Assembly: GCA_023228245.1 (NCBI GenBank)
Contig: JALOBN010000017.1
Span: forward strand, 1 to 44,190
Direction of reading: 5' to 3'
DNA: 44,190 nt
Origin: Candidatus Pacearchaeota archaeon
Lineage (GTDB): Archaea > Nanoarchaeota > Nanoarchaeia > Pacearchaeales > GW2011-AR1
In this document: in pieces, positions 1-8,128 of the stretch
Numbering within the stretch: position 1 is the first letter of the stretch
Layout of the letters: each line of letters begins with the position of its first letter
The notes under the pieces: generated by a model
Databases searched by the model: none
What the model saw: only the letters and a program-made list of their open reading frames with translations
What the model was told of the DNA's origin: nothing
Made by a program: the position numbers and the translations under genes

Positions 1-506
1 TTGATCGTCTCTACATCCACTTTCTGCGTCGTGGCAATTGTGGTTCCACTGAGATTTACCATAGTGGTTGGGCTGCCAATGTTAGCGAAGTCAATACCGG
101 CTTCACCGGTAGCGGTTACGTCAAGAGCCCTATCGGCGACTGTAGGACGAAGAGGAGAGCGATTATTGATAGAGAATGACCGTAATGCCCTGGGCACTAC
201 AGAAATGCCGTCTACAGTTCCAGAGGTTAATACGACACTGAAGTCTGACCCAGCACTGTAGAAAGTACCATCGGCGGAAGTGTCAATTTCAACCAGGTGC
301 AAACCAACTAGACCAGGTGAAGCAGTGCCTAAATCAAAGTCAACAGTCAGCGTAACTCCAGTGTCGCTCTGGTCTGTGCCATCGTCCTTATAGACAGTGA
401 TCGCAGGGCTGTCGGCTAGGGTAACGGATGCGCCAGTAGAGTCGTGTGTATTGAAGTAGAAGCGCACGGTTTTGCTTGGCGAGAAATCGCCTAGGTATTT
501 ACTCAT
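1..506 (-). CDS. Partial phage virion (tail/baseplate-type) protein, C-terminus missing
   Basis: The frame is open from an ATG at 506 to the left edge, so the C-terminus is missing. It reads MSKYLGDFSPSKTVRFYFNT and continues through a beta-rich region with a DGTFYSAGSDFSVVL segment. Domains of this look (SKTVRFYF, ITVYKDDGT, GLHLVEIDTSADGTFY) recur in uncharacterised virion proteins of environmental tailed phages, often near tail fibres; this is from memory, not a search. The start overlaps the stop of the upstream glycine-rich gene in an ATGA, which indicates coupled translation. Role is inferred: an accessory tail or fibre component. No enzyme motif is visible. Confidence 0.65.
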   Translation of the reverse strand, partial: MSKYLGDFSPSKTVRFYFNTHDSTGASVTLADSPAITVYKDDGTDQSDTGVTLTVDFDLGTASPGLVGLHLVEIDTSADGTFYSAGSDFSVVLTSGTVDGISVVPRALRSFSINNRSPLRPTVADRALDVTATGEAGIDFANIGSPTTMVNLSGTTIATTQKVDVETI

Positions 507-1351
507 GATACCAACCCTCCATCAACTGGCGATCCACCTCCTCCAGATGCTCTATATGCAAATACAACCTTCCCTTTGCCACCATTACCGCCCACACCGT
601 TTGCGCCACCACCACCTCCGCCCCCCGCCCCAGTCCCATCGGTGCCGTTATGACCCGCCTCTCCTGCATAATATCCGCCTTCGCCAGAACCACCTTGTCC
701 AGGAGACCCGGCCGTGCAGGGACGCTCGTAGTAACCGCCTCCCCCTCCGCCAGCGCCGTCGTAGGTGTTGGTAATCAGGCAATAGAGCCCATCTCCGCCA
801 TCACCAGCGTTGTCCGCTGTCCCCGCATCGCCGTTCTCGGCAGCGCCAGCCCCACCACCACCAGATGCGTAGTTCGCTCCATTACCGCCACCCAAGCCGC
901 CGTTGCCGCCCGCTCTCCCGAGTCCTACGGTGCTGGTGTATGCGGTCTCTCCGTGCCATCCGTTTCCTCCGCCGCATCCCCCATCCCTGCCAATGTTGAC
1001 AGATAGCGTGTCCCAATTCCCAGACCCGCCACCACCACCGCCAAGAGCAACATCGCTGCCAACTGTCGTGTTACCACCGCTTGTGCCGGGGTCACCTGTA
1101 CTCGTAGCACCTGTGCCAGCGTCATTGATCGTGACAGTGTAGTCCTGGTCGGCCACCTGGACGATGGCATCGCGGACTTCCCCGCCACCGCCGCCTCCAC
1201 CGCCGTCCTTCCCGCCGCCGCCTCCCGATCCGACCATACGACGGTAGACCCATCCGGTGCCATTTGGGCGAAACGTCCCACTGGACGTGAACGTATGGAT
1301 CGTCCACCCGCCTGAATATGTGATCGTGCCGCCTGTTGCCGAGAATGCCAT
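503..1351 (-). CDS. Glycine-rich phage tail/adhesin-like protein
   Basis: This 282-residue protein opens with a short beta segment (GGTITYSGGWTIHTFTSSGT) like the lead-in of phage glycine-rich tail domains. It then runs into long Gly-rich stretches (GSGGGGGKDGGGGGGGGEV and many GGxGG repeats) and closes with a KVVFAYRASGGGG strand. Such proteins usually form polyglycine-II-like bundles at the tip of tail fibres and take part in receptor recognition. It sits between the metallophosphoesterase and the partial virion protein, overlapping the latter by 4 nt. GC is high: one 60-base line I counted was 63%. Most plus-strand frames here are low-complexity shadows. Exact role in the virion is inferred. 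Confidence 0.75.
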   Translation of the reverse strand: MAFSATGGTITYSGGWTIHTFTSSGTFRPNGTGWVYRRMVGSGGGGGKDGGGGGGGGEVRDAIVQVADQDYTVTINDAGTGATSTGDPGTSGGNTTVGSDVALGGGGGGSGNWDTLSVNIGRDGGCGGGNGWHGETAYTSTVGLGRAGGNGGLGGGNGANYASGGGGAGAAENGDAGTADNAGDGGDGLYCLITNTYDGAGGGGGGYYERPCTAGSPGQGGSGEGGYYAGEAGHNGTDGTGAGGGGGGGANGVGGNGGKGKVVFAYRASGGGGSPVDGGLVS

Positions 1352-1352
1352 A

Positions 1353-2153
1353 CTATACTGCCTCCCTCAACACATCGTCAATCGGCTTCGCCCGATGCCC
1401 GTCCCACTCCATGACCTGCACGTGGCCGTCTTCCTCGATCCGCAGAAAGGTGTCCCGGCTCCCGCACCAGCAGCCAGAGTTGTAGTAGTGGTCGCCGATG
1501 CGCCCGGGCCGATGGTTGTGTCCAGGTCGCACCACATTCGCGCCTACCTTGACTCGATGGTTTACAATAGCCGAAATCAACTGCTCATCGCGCGGCTCGC
1601 TTCGCCAGAGCTTGTGCCAAGCGTCTGTGAGCCATGCCCAACGCTCGGCAGTCAACCCCTCCACCATACGCCCGTCGGTAAGAAACGGACCACCGGCCTT
1701 GTCTTCTTTCATGCCCCAGACGATTGCCGTGATCTCGCCAACACCAGGAGCCTTGCCGCTGCAATACGGGTCCACCTCGTGCCCGTGCATAACGAGGTGG
1801 CGTTGATCGCCTATGACCTCCACGAACGCATCCCGGCACTTGCGGAAGATCGGGTGAGCGAGGGAGCAGCCACACTCGTTGAGTCGGCGCAGGTGGGCGT
1901 CGTGATTGCCAAGAACCCAATAACGAAGGACCGCGTTAGTACGGTCAATGAATTTCTCCGAGTGCTCAACAACCTCACCAAGGTAGCACTGCGACAGGTC
2001 CAGCACGTCGCCGGGCAGGTCTAACATTCCGCCCTCGTCGTCCACGTGGTCCAGGAAGCGATACCAAGAGTCTTCGCGCCCGGGCTTGCTAGCGAAGTTA
2101 TCGCGAGGGCCTCCGTCCCCTTTATGCAAATCGGAGGCTTGAAATCTAATCAT
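1353..2153 (-). CDS. Calcineurin-like metallophosphoesterase
   Basis: The protein of 266 residues carries the full metallophosphoesterase motif set in order: D8-x-H10 (SDLHKGD), GD at 48-49 (LPGDVLDL), GNHD at 82-85, a histidine pair at H123/H125 (MHGHEVD) and GHNH at 211-214. These residues bind two metal ions in Ser/Thr phosphatases, nucleases and phosphodiesterases of this superfamily. The substrate cannot be told. Phage members are often found near lysis or tail genes. The start at 2153 overlaps the previous stop in ATGA. GC is high (one 60-base line counted at 57%), as in the next gene downstream. Confidence 0.85.
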   Translation of the reverse strand: MIRFQASDLHKGDGGPRDNFASKPGREDSWYRFLDHVDDEGGMLDLPGDVLDLSQCYLGEVVEHSEKFIDRTNAVLRYWVLGNHDAHLRRLNECGCSLAHPIFRKCRDAFVEVIGDQRHLVMHGHEVDPYCSGKAPGVGEITAIVWGMKEDKAGGPFLTDGRMVEGLTAERWAWLTDAWHKLWRSEPRDEQLISAIVNHRVKVGANVVRPGHNHRPGRIGDHYYNSGCWCGSRDTFLRIEEDGHVQVMEWDGHRAKPIDDVLREAV

Positions 2154-2473
2154 TTCGCAATCCCCCGAAAGAAGCCGGCCTGCTCTTTACGCATTGCCTT
2201 TAGTTCACTGTTTACGTCTTTGATGGTTTCTTTTATGTCCGCTATATCGCCCTTAACAGCATTGGTGCGTTCAATCTCGCGCTCAATCTTGATATTTTGA
2301 TCATTGGTTGAAGCACGAGCATTATCAGCAATGACATAAATCCATCCCATTGCCGGCCAAACCAAGGCAAGGATACCCATCATGGTTCCCCACTTCAGCC
2401 ATCCGCACCACCATCGGCTAAGGCATTCTGAAGTTGTCACAGGGGCATCGTCTGTTCGATGTCTGGCGGTCAT
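2150..2473 (-). CDS. Small single-pass membrane protein with coiled coil
   Basis: I place the start at the ATG at 2473, giving MTARHRTDD and 107 residues, because AGGAG lies 7 nt upstream. The longer frame to 2548 would overlap the preceding gene. One hydrophobic helix (about WGTMMGILALVWPAMGWIYV) is followed by a charged alpha-helical tail (NDQNIKIEREIERTNAVKGD and on) that looks coiled-coil. The pairing with the next small membrane gene in the lysis-type region suggests a holin, spanin or membrane accessory role. That is inference only; no family is recognised. Confidence 0.6.
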   Translation of the reverse strand: MTARHRTDDAPVTTSECLSRWWCGWLKWGTMMGILALVWPAMGWIYVIADNARASTNDQNIKIEREIERTNAVKGDIADIKETIKDVNSELKAMRKEQAGFFRGIAK

Positions 2474-2483
2474 GCTTTGGCTC

Positions 2484-2687
2484 CTATAGTTTGGAAAACC
2501 AATAGCCCATGGCCGCCCCAGCAATCGCTCCAGCAACAGTGCTGGCAATTGCTGTACCTAGATTCACCATATTGTTCAACCGCCAAGCCCAAGTCCTGAC
2601 TTTGGGTGGAGCCATTGCAACTAGAATTGCAGTGTCCGCCTTGATACCGCGAAGCAGTTCTGTTTGGTCCTTATCATCACTCTTCAT
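2484..2687 (-). CDS. Small membrane protein, holin candidate
   Basis: This 67-residue protein has a polar N-terminus (MKSDDKDQTELLRGIKADT) and one Gly/Ala-rich hydrophobic segment near the C-terminus (TAIASTVAGAIAGAAMGYWF). GGGAGGG lies 5-6 nt before the ATG at 2687. Size, small-residue membrane helix and position next to another membrane gene fit a class III-like holin or pinholin, but many small phage membrane proteins look alike. No charged C-terminal cap typical of classical holins is seen. Confidence 0.5.
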   Translation of the reverse strand: MKSDDKDQTELLRGIKADTAILVAMAPPKVRTWAWRLNNMVNLGTAIASTVAGAIAGAAMGYWFSKL

Positions 2688-2721
2688 TGTTGCCCTCCCG
2701 TGCTTATGGTGAATTCCTAAG

Positions 2722-2755
2722 GCAGTAAAAGAGCAGCCCCCTGATTCTTTACTGC
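2722..2755 (-). other. Inverted repeat overlapping a stop codon
   Basis: GCAGTAAA at 2748-2755 (minus reading) pairs perfectly with TTTACTGC at 2722-2729, with partial inner pairing around a G5 loop. The stop codon of the 161-residue gene lies inside the stem. No U-tract follows, so a classic terminator is unlikely. It may slow translation or processing between this gene and the holin candidate. Confidence 0.4.
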
Positions 2756-3234
2756 TGTCGCAAACGGTAAAACAGAGTCAAAACCTTTCTAAGGCTCTCT
2801 TCCATGTTATCTGTAAGCTGTCGGTCTGTGATCCGTAGAGTAACCGATGATTTGACCTGGATTGTCAGCTTTGATTGAGACTCACTGATAGCTACGATCT
2901 TGCAAACCAGCTTGTAATCGCGTAGAACAACAGAGGAGCCTGGTACTAAGTTGCATGAATACTGATAGCCATTATGGATTCTGTCAATACGGTCTTCCAT
3001 CGTGGCCTGAATCGTGCCGCGTTGGGTAGGTCGGCTTATTCGGAATTGGTTGCCATTCCTCCATTCAACTTTACTGCCAGCCGCACTGGCAATCACAGAT
3101 GGATTACGTGCCACCCATTCCACTAATGGATCAACAGCAATAGGCACTACTAGAGAGCCGCTAAGCTCCCCAGTAGCGCCGCGACCGCCTGCCCCTAACG
3201 CAAGTACTGAGCACAACACAACTGAACTGAGCAT
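2749..3234 (-). CDS. Secreted protein of unknown function
   Basis: The protein has 161 residues. The N-terminus (MLSSVVLCSVLALGAGGRGA) looks like a short export signal. The rest is beta-rich (WRNGNQFRISRPTQRGTI, VVLRDYKLVCKIVAISESQS) with a helical end (EESLRKVLTLFYRLRQQ). No motif that I recognise. It lies directly after the coiled-coil gene at 3242 and shares the export theme of the thioredoxin-protease gene further upstream. It could be an envelope or periplasmic factor used at lysis or superinfection exclusion; this is speculation. Confidence 0.55.
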   Translation of the reverse strand: MLSSVVLCSVLALGAGGRGATGELSGSLVVPIAVDPLVEWVARNPSVIASAAGSKVEWRNGNQFRISRPTQRGTIQATMEDRIDRIHNGYQYSCNLVPGSSVVLRDYKLVCKIVAISESQSKLTIQVKSSVTLRITDRQLTDNMEESLRKVLTLFYRLRQQ

Positions 3235-3241
3235 CTTCGCC

Positions 3242-3673
3242 TCATGCAGGAGATTGAGTAATAACCGGATCTAGGCTAATCGTTAGAGGTTCTGGGTTGA
3301 CCTGAGGCGGTTCCACCACTGGATCGACATCAGTTTTTATAGTCGCTGATTCTACAGCAGGAGTAGGCTCTACAGCGGTTACTGTAGGCACTAGGACTAC
3401 TTCTGCCATAGGAGTGGTGGTTGTCACGTCTGTCTCAGGAGTTGCTGGCTTATTGATAGCTGCCCCATAGTCAGCGTCTAGTGCACCATTGATTGCAGCA
3501 CGAGCAGCGGTCAATTCAGCCATAGCCTTCTGGACGGCAGCATAGCATTCCTCATGCCATTGTTTCGCCTGAAGAGCTTGCTGAGCCGCTGTTTCGTTAA
3601 CTGCGACAGCTAACAATAGAGCTTGCTTGGCAGCATCAGCTTTCGATACCAGGATTGACAATTCAGGAGTCAT
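3242..3673 (-). CDS. Helical protein with Pro/Thr/Val-rich tail
   Basis: The product is 143 residues. The first half is a long amphipathic helix (SKADAAKQALLLAVAVNETA to TAARAAINGALDADYG). The second half is an extended Pro/Thr/Glu/Val-rich tail (TPMAEVVLVPTVTAVEPTPA and on) resembling a spacer. No catalytic motif. It shares low-complexity character with the C-terminal region of the neighbouring thioredoxin-protease protein, so the two may act together. The SD before the ATG at 3673 is weak. Confidence 0.55.
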   Translation of the reverse strand: MTPELSILVSKADAAKQALLLAVAVNETAAQQALQAKQWHEECYAAVQKAMAELTAARAAINGALDADYGAAINKPATPETDVTTTTPMAEVVLVPTVTAVEPTPAVESATIKTDVDPVVEPPQVNPEPLTISLDPVITQSPA

Positions 3674-3692
3674 GTTTCACTCGCTTTTCTGA

Positions 3693-5672
3693 TTAAGATT
3701 GGGGAGGCGTAGCCGTAGGGATAGGGCTATTTATCTGAGGTAGAGGCAGGTTAGGCACTCCTGGAACTACCTTCGATGCAATGCTCAAAGCAGTATCTGC
3801 CTTCGCCTTGATACCAGACAAAGTGGATTGCACTTCAGCTCGGTGTTGGGCAAGTCGGTCTTCAACTTCACCGAGACGCTCGCCAAGCTCTCCATCATGA
3901 ATTTTCAGTAATTTGCTAGCTGCCTTACCTTTCAACCCGCCTGCTTCTACATCAGCCTCTAGCTTCTCTCGCTTGCCTTCAATGATGTGGTGAATGCCAC
4001 CCTTCTTCCACAACACGAAGAGACCAACGATGGCAATCACAATCCACAGGAAGTCCTTATCATCGCCAAGCTGGAGAATCTTAGAGAAGAATCCTTTCTT
4101 CTGCTCAACTGGCTTGTCAGAGGCGTCACCAAAAACCCTATCCTCAACCTTCTGGGCGATCTTACCTTTCAAACCACCAGAGGCTTCAGCAGCATCCAAT
4201 CGCTCTTTCAAGTTGGAGATAGGGGCAACTGCCTGTTGAATCTTGTCAATCTTCTCCGATAGGGGCTTCGTGGCGTCTTCAATCATCTTAGGTACAGTTT
4301 GCCCAATCTGGTCACGAATCACTGGCACCATATCCGGCACCTGACCAGCGGCTTGTCCACTCGATGGTGGTGGAGGAATAGGGATAGAGTCAACCTTATT
4401 ATCAATTGCCTCAATCTTACCCTCAACTCCCTTGCGCCAAGGAAGCTTCGCCTGCGGGGGCGTGGGGTTATTGGCCTCTACACCTACCATGACATTGCGG
4501 CCGTAACCTGGACCGCCCTGAGTTGGGCAGAGACCGTTAGGGCATTCCTTACTATTGCAAAGGGGAGAAGGACGTAGTTGATATTGAGTAACAAACGTAG
4601 AGGCAGCATAGCCGTCCCTGGGGGCATTCTCCCTGGATTGCGGTACGGTAGCAGTTTGGACCGGGTGTTTCCGGTTCCAAAATCCAATCAAGAAGGCGTG
4701 GACTCGGCCTGGTTGAACACAGAGAATTTCTGGCATTCTCTCATCTGGCCCTCCCCATACCAAGCCTACCAATTGTCCCTTATCGTTGAACACTGGACCG
4801 CCACTATTGCCTGGGCGAGACCACCCTACCAACTCCATCCAGTCTGATACCTTAGATTCTTCTTTAGGCTTGGCCCACTGACGGAATTGGTTGGGATAGC
4901 TACAAGCCAACTGAGTATTAGGCGGACCCCAACCACAAGTCTCATAAGACTTGCTAGAGTCCATCACTGCGTCTTCACCTTCGGCAACTTCAACTGGGTC
5001 AACACCCAGGTCAGCCGTAGGTTGCAGCAGAGCGCAGTCCCAGTACTTGTCATAACCAACTACCAAGGCTGGACAGGAATTACCATAAGCAGTTTGTACG
5101 ACAACCTCAGTTGCGCCCCTGATAACGTGACTCACCGTGATGACCAGCTTATAGGGACCAACCTTAATCAACGTTCCAGAGCCAGTACCGGTTCCTCTAC
5201 GTTCTTTAGTAAGAATCCTCAATACCGAGGTACGGTGTCTCTCTGGTCTCGGAACATAAACCCAAGCCGGCTTGGACTTGCCTTGAGGGGTCTTAGCAGA
5301 ACTACGATTGGCGTTGGCAGGCTTTCGACCGCCATACTGGAGCATCGCTCCTTGCAGGTTTTCGAAGGATTGAATACCAACCAAGCGACCGTGTTCGTTA
5401 CCTCCTTGATCTACAATGACCAGGCAAGGAATACTTGAAACTCGATAGTACTTTGCCAGATCATTACGCTGGTCGATGTTAACTGTGCGAACATCGAAAC
5501 CGTCGTTTGCCAACTTGTTAATCGTTGGCTCCATGGACTTACAAGGACCACACCAATCTGCACTGAAGTCCAGCAGAATGGGGGCTTCTGAGGCGAATGC
5601 AACATTCACCAACATCAGTGGAAACACAACCAGCAGAAATAGCGATACCAAACTGAACGTTCTGGGCCTCAT
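3693..5672 (-). CDS. Exported thioredoxin-trypsin-like protease fusion with membrane anchor
   Basis: I use the ATG at 5672 (MRPRTFSLVS), which has GAGGAGGG 7 nt upstream; this gives 659 residues. Order of parts: signal peptide 1-28; thioredoxin domain about 29-115 with W40-C-G-P-C44; trypsin-like serine protease about 148-335 with H182 (TVSHVI), D212 (WDCALL) and S290 (GNSGGP); Cys-containing linker 372-382; Pro-rich linker 430-437; helical segments; transmembrane helix about 541-556; then a second coiled coil and Pro-rich C-terminus. Two near-repeat GGLKGK-A segments flank the membrane helix (499-504 and 578-583). It would act outside the cytoplasmic membrane. Function is unknown: envelope protein cleavage or folding during lysis or exclusion are options. 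Confidence 0.85.
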   Translation of the reverse strand: MRPRTFSLVSLFLLVVFPLMLVNVAFASEAPILLDFSADWCGPCKSMEPTINKLANDGFDVRTVNIDQRNDLAKYYRVSSIPCLVIVDQGGNEHGRLVGIQSFENLQGAMLQYGGRKPANANRSSAKTPQGKSKPAWVYVPRPERHRTSVLRILTKERRGTGTGSGTLIKVGPYKLVITVSHVIRGATEVVVQTAYGNSCPALVVGYDKYWDCALLQPTADLGVDPVEVAEGEDAVMDSSKSYETCGWGPPNTQLACSYPNQFRQWAKPKEESKVSDWMELVGWSRPGNSGGPVFNDKGQLVGLVWGGPDERMPEILCVQPGRVHAFLIGFWNRKHPVQTATVPQSRENAPRDGYAASTFVTQYQLRPSPLCNSKECPNGLCPTQGGPGYGRNVMVGVEANNPTPPQAKLPWRKGVEGKIEAIDNKVDSIPIPPPPSSGQAAGQVPDMVPVIRDQIGQTVPKMIEDATKPLSEKIDKIQQAVAPISNLKERLDAAEASGGLKGKIAQKVEDRVFGDASDKPVEQKKGFFSKILQLGDDKDFLWIVIAIVGLFVLWKKGGIHHIIEGKREKLEADVEAGGLKGKAASKLLKIHDGELGERLGEVEDRLAQHRAEVQSTLSGIKAKADTALSIASKVVPGVPNLPLPQINSPIPTATPPQS

Positions 5673-5726
5673 TAAAGTGCCCTCCTCAAGTGAATTGGTT
5701 ACCCAACACCCATCGTTTCTTATCAA

Positions 5727-6134
5727 TCATTTGTCGATACGGGCTTTGCTGAGCATGGTCTTAGCCAACCGTTTCAGCTTTTGATGCACGGAAATAAACT
5801 CACTCAGTACTGGGTTGAATAAGGAGAAGTCGCCTAAGTGGCCAAATAGCCGATGACAGTCATGGGGCTTACGGCAGAGGGCGTGCCAGTGTTGCTCATC
5901 CATTTCTTTTTCTGGGTAGAGATGGTATGGGAAGGCATGATGCACCTCTAGTTCCGTGTCTTCTGCCCCTAATTTGGAATCACACAATTCGCAGCGGTTG
6001 TGCTTCTTCAACCAAGCTTTAGACTTCTTCGCCCAATCCTTGTGTCTCTTCTTATCTGGGTGAACTGCACCTCGGTCCTCTACCCCCATGGCAGCACACA
6101 CCAGTCCTCGGATTGTGTCTTTCGTACGACCCAT
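5727..6134 (-). CDS. HNH-like nuclease, small
   Basis: This 135-residue basic protein has an HNH-type zinc and metal centre: CELCDSK, then EVHHAFPYH, then LCRKPHDCHRLFGH. The paired CxxC, the HH and the C-terminal H..CH fit a free-standing HNH endonuclease. Phage HNH proteins may serve homing, DNA packaging or defence; nothing here decides. It starts 4 nt after the stop of the papain-like hydrolase, with AGGG 8 nt before the ATG. Confidence 0.65.
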   Translation of the reverse strand: MGRTKDTIRGLVCAAMGVEDRGAVHPDKKRHKDWAKKSKAWLKKHNRCELCDSKLGAEDTELEVHHAFPYHLYPEKEMDEQHWHALCRKPHDCHRLFGHLGDFSLFNPVLSEFISVHQKLKRLAKTMLSKARIDK

Positions 6135-6138
6135 AACC

Positions 6139-6801
6139 TCAGGTTCCCTTCGCTAATCCGGCTTGCAACTGTGGTTTGCCATAGAGATACCATTCGCTCA
6201 ACACATCAACCAACCCTCTTGGTGAAACTTCACCAGGATCAACCAGAGGAAGAAGTCGGCCTTGTAGGGTGAACGACAGGCATACCCAAGCATCCTCAGC
6301 ACAGAATACAGTACTTCTATCAGCCGTACGCCAGAAGCATAGATGCTTCAGTAAGCGAGTGCCTGACAAGCCTGCCCCGGCCGTGTCATACGGTTTGCCT
6401 ACCAAATCTAGGGAAACATCAGTCAGGCGTTGTGACTCCTCACTAGACAGGGCATCAATTAGAGGCATCAACCAGACTTTGCCGTAGTAGCTTCTGACGT
6501 ACTCTTCATAAGAATGGACTTGTACCCCAGAAAACGGAATGCCTTGGATAGCACAAGGCAAGTTACCTAGTGTAGTAGATTCAACAATGTAGAGTCCGTC
6601 TTGCCAGGCATCGATCTGTTCTTGTGTCAACTTCCACTTGCGAACCGGCCTAGTTTTGGCTAAGTCCTTCTTGGTAATGTAAGCACAGTGAGCAATGTGT
6701 GAGAATGGGGAGCAAGTAACTCCTTCTACTAGCCAAGATTTCCAGCCTATGCCAGAGAATAGAATAATATCACCGGGATTTGGTAACTTGAATTCAGACA
6801 T
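6139..6801 (-). CDS. YiiX/NlpC-P60-like permuted papain-fold hydrolase
   Basis: I start at the ATG at 6801 (MSEFKLPNPGDIILFSG), 8 nt after AGGG; a TTG at 6819 would add 6 residues. The 220-residue protein has GDIILF near residue 10, SH at 35-36 followed by IAHCAYI, a VES at 73-75 and a late FCAED with C167. This H...E...C order is that of circularly permuted NlpC/P60 hydrolases (YiiX/YaeF group), which act on amide or ester bonds in cell wall or lipid. Lying just before the exported protease and holin candidates, it is the best lysis enzyme candidate, but it lacks a signal peptide. Family fair; role inferred. Confidence 0.65.
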   Translation of the reverse strand: MSEFKLPNPGDIILFSGIGWKSWLVEGVTCSPFSHIAHCAYITKKDLAKTRPVRKWKLTQEQIDAWQDGLYIVESTTLGNLPCAIQGIPFSGVQVHSYEEYVRSYYGKVWLMPLIDALSSEESQRLTDVSLDLVGKPYDTAGAGLSGTRLLKHLCFWRTADRSTVFCAEDAWVCLSFTLQGRLLPLVDPGEVSPRGLVDVLSEWYLYGKPQLQAGLAKGT

Positions 6802-6826
6802 TGGGATTGCCCTATTCAACTTTGCC

Positions 6827-7192
6827 CTAAGTCGTGGCTGGGAGGCTATTGCTACGTCGTGCTAGGAAGTACTGACGCCCATAACTACGACACTTCAGGT
6901 CAGGAGTCTTAGCAAAGGAAACCACTTCCATCAGATTCGTTGAAGTGCCGGCAACAAAGCTAGCCAAAGCCCCTAACCACATTACACTGTGAACAGCGAT
7001 GTCTTGATTAGCCCAAACGGTAGCATCAATACTGATGGGATTGCCATCCTCGCTGAGAATTTCCTTCTTGGTCTCTTCCCACCTGACATAGATTTCTACG
7101 CCTGTGCCTCTGGTGTGTTCTCCATCGTTGTTGTAGCCAACGACGGGCCACAACACGGCTTTCTGGAATCGGCCTGAACGCTCTAAGGACAT
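6827..7192 (-). CDS. Head-closure / head-tail joining protein, putative
   Basis: The ATG at 7192 (MSLERSGRFQKAVLWPVVGY) lies one base after the previous stop, giving 121 residues. It is beta-rich with GTGVEIYVRWEETKKEI and DATVWANQDIAVHSVMW segments, the pattern of short phage neck proteins that close the head and present a surface to the tail. Position directly after the gp6-like connector supports this. I do not see a diagnostic motif, so the call rests on size, fold look and gene order. Confidence 0.55.
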   Translation of the reverse strand: MSLERSGRFQKAVLWPVVGYNNDGEHTRGTGVEIYVRWEETKKEILSEDGNPISIDATVWANQDIAVHSVMWLGALASFVAGTSTNLMEVVSFAKTPDLKCRSYGRQYFLARRSNSLPATT

Positions 7193-7193
7193 G

Positions 7194-7619
7194 TCAGTCT
7201 CTGTCCTCGTAGTCAGTCTGTTCGCTAGGCGGTAGCCCAATCCAGAAAGCCTCTGCCTCTGGTTTAGCTTGCCCTAGATTGGCCAGGTAACCAGTCACGT
7301 CCAGCATCTTGGCTGTCTGTCCCCAACGAGTACTGTCTAGTCCCATGCCAAACTGGCCTTGGTAAGTAGCACTTGCTCCACCGCGACTTTCGTTGGCATA
7401 TTGTTGGTCACGGTGAGCATAGAGATGGGCTGCGAGAAACATCTCTATCTGGGCTAATAGAGCATCCGTCAACAGCCCATCATCATCTTCAGCATCTACC
7501 TTATCGGTAAGAGCGTTGGCAGCATTGATGAAGGGAGCTACCGCAATCGCTACACCGAGATAATCATTCCCAGTCTCGATAAGCGACTTAACGTCTTCTT
7601 CGGTAACCCGCCATGCCAT
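7194..7619 (-). CDS. Head-tail connector (gp6/DUF4054-like)
   Basis: The protein is 141 residues, starting at an ATG 7 nt after AGGAG. A helical N-terminus (VTEEDVKSLIETGNDYLG), a hydrophobic helix with AQIEMFLAAHLYAHRDQQYA, then ESRGGASATYQGQFGMGLDS and TRWGQTAKMLDVTGYL follow the pattern of phage gp6-type connectors: helix bundle, then Ser/Gly-rich loop and a ST-x-(Y/W)GQ segment. These form a ring under the portal. It lies after the major capsid protein, the normal place for a connector. Confidence 0.65.
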   Translation of the reverse strand: MAWRVTEEDVKSLIETGNDYLGVAIAVAPFINAANALTDKVDAEDDDGLLTDALLAQIEMFLAAHLYAHRDQQYANESRGGASATYQGQFGMGLDSTRWGQTAKMLDVTGYLANLGQAKPEAEAFWIGLPPSEQTDYEDRD

Positions 7620-7663
7620 AATTCGCTCCTACGGCTGAGGGTAACAACTAAAACTGATGGGCA

Positions 7664-8077
7664 CTAGACAGAAGCAGATCGCCGAAATTCACGAATGCGT
7701 CCCATGACCTGCTCCTTGCTGCGAATGGAAGACAGATCAACCTCTTCCTCTTCAGCAATCTGCCGCAATTCAGCCAGAGTCTTTCCATCTAACCCATCAT
7801 CCTGCTTACCATAGAAGCCCTCTCTCGCAGCCTGGGCCACTTCAGTCTCAGCAGTAGGGGCAGCCTCTTTGGTAGAAGATGGCATAGGAAAGTCATCAGC
7901 CAACTGTTGGAATTTGGGAGCAAGAGGTTGGTTGAACTTCAACAGGTTGATGTTCGTTTCAATGAGATTACCAGCAAACCGCCCATCAGCACTGTAGACT
8001 TTGGGGGTGATTGTGTTGCTACTATCTGTCTTAACACAGCCCTCACTGTACTTACCAATCAACAATCGAAACTTCAT
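7664..8077 (-). CDS. Small protein with C-terminal SAP/Rho-N-like helix pair
   Basis: The ATG at 8077 (MKFRLLIGKYSEGC) has AGGAG 9 nt upstream, giving 137 residues. The N-terminal half is beta-like. The C-terminal part (DGKTLAELRQIAEEEEVDLS to RIREFRR) looks like a two-helix SAP or Rho N-terminal type module, often nucleic-acid or protein binding. It sits between the capsid protein and the connector, so it may be a minor head or completion protein. Not recognised beyond this. Confidence 0.55.
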   Translation of the reverse strand: MKFRLLIGKYSEGCVKTDSSNTITPKVYSADGRFAGNLIETNINLLKFNQPLAPKFQQLADDFPMPSSTKEAAPTAETEVAQAAREGFYGKQDDGLDGKTLAELRQIAEEEEVDLSSIRSKEQVMGRIREFRRSASV

Positions 8078-8128
8078 TGCTATCGCTCCTAAAACTTTGC
8101 CCAATTGAAACATGCAACACACTAACCG

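Noticed and set aside
472..1281. Several long plus-strand and other-frame open frames over the glycine-rich gene
   Set aside because: They are Pro/His/Arg low-complexity shadows of Gly-rich GC-rich codons and have no SD or family signal.
1257..2024. 255-codon plus-strand frame opposite the metallophosphoesterase
   Set aside because: The minus-strand frame has all catalytic motifs; the plus frame shows none and would be the only plus gene.
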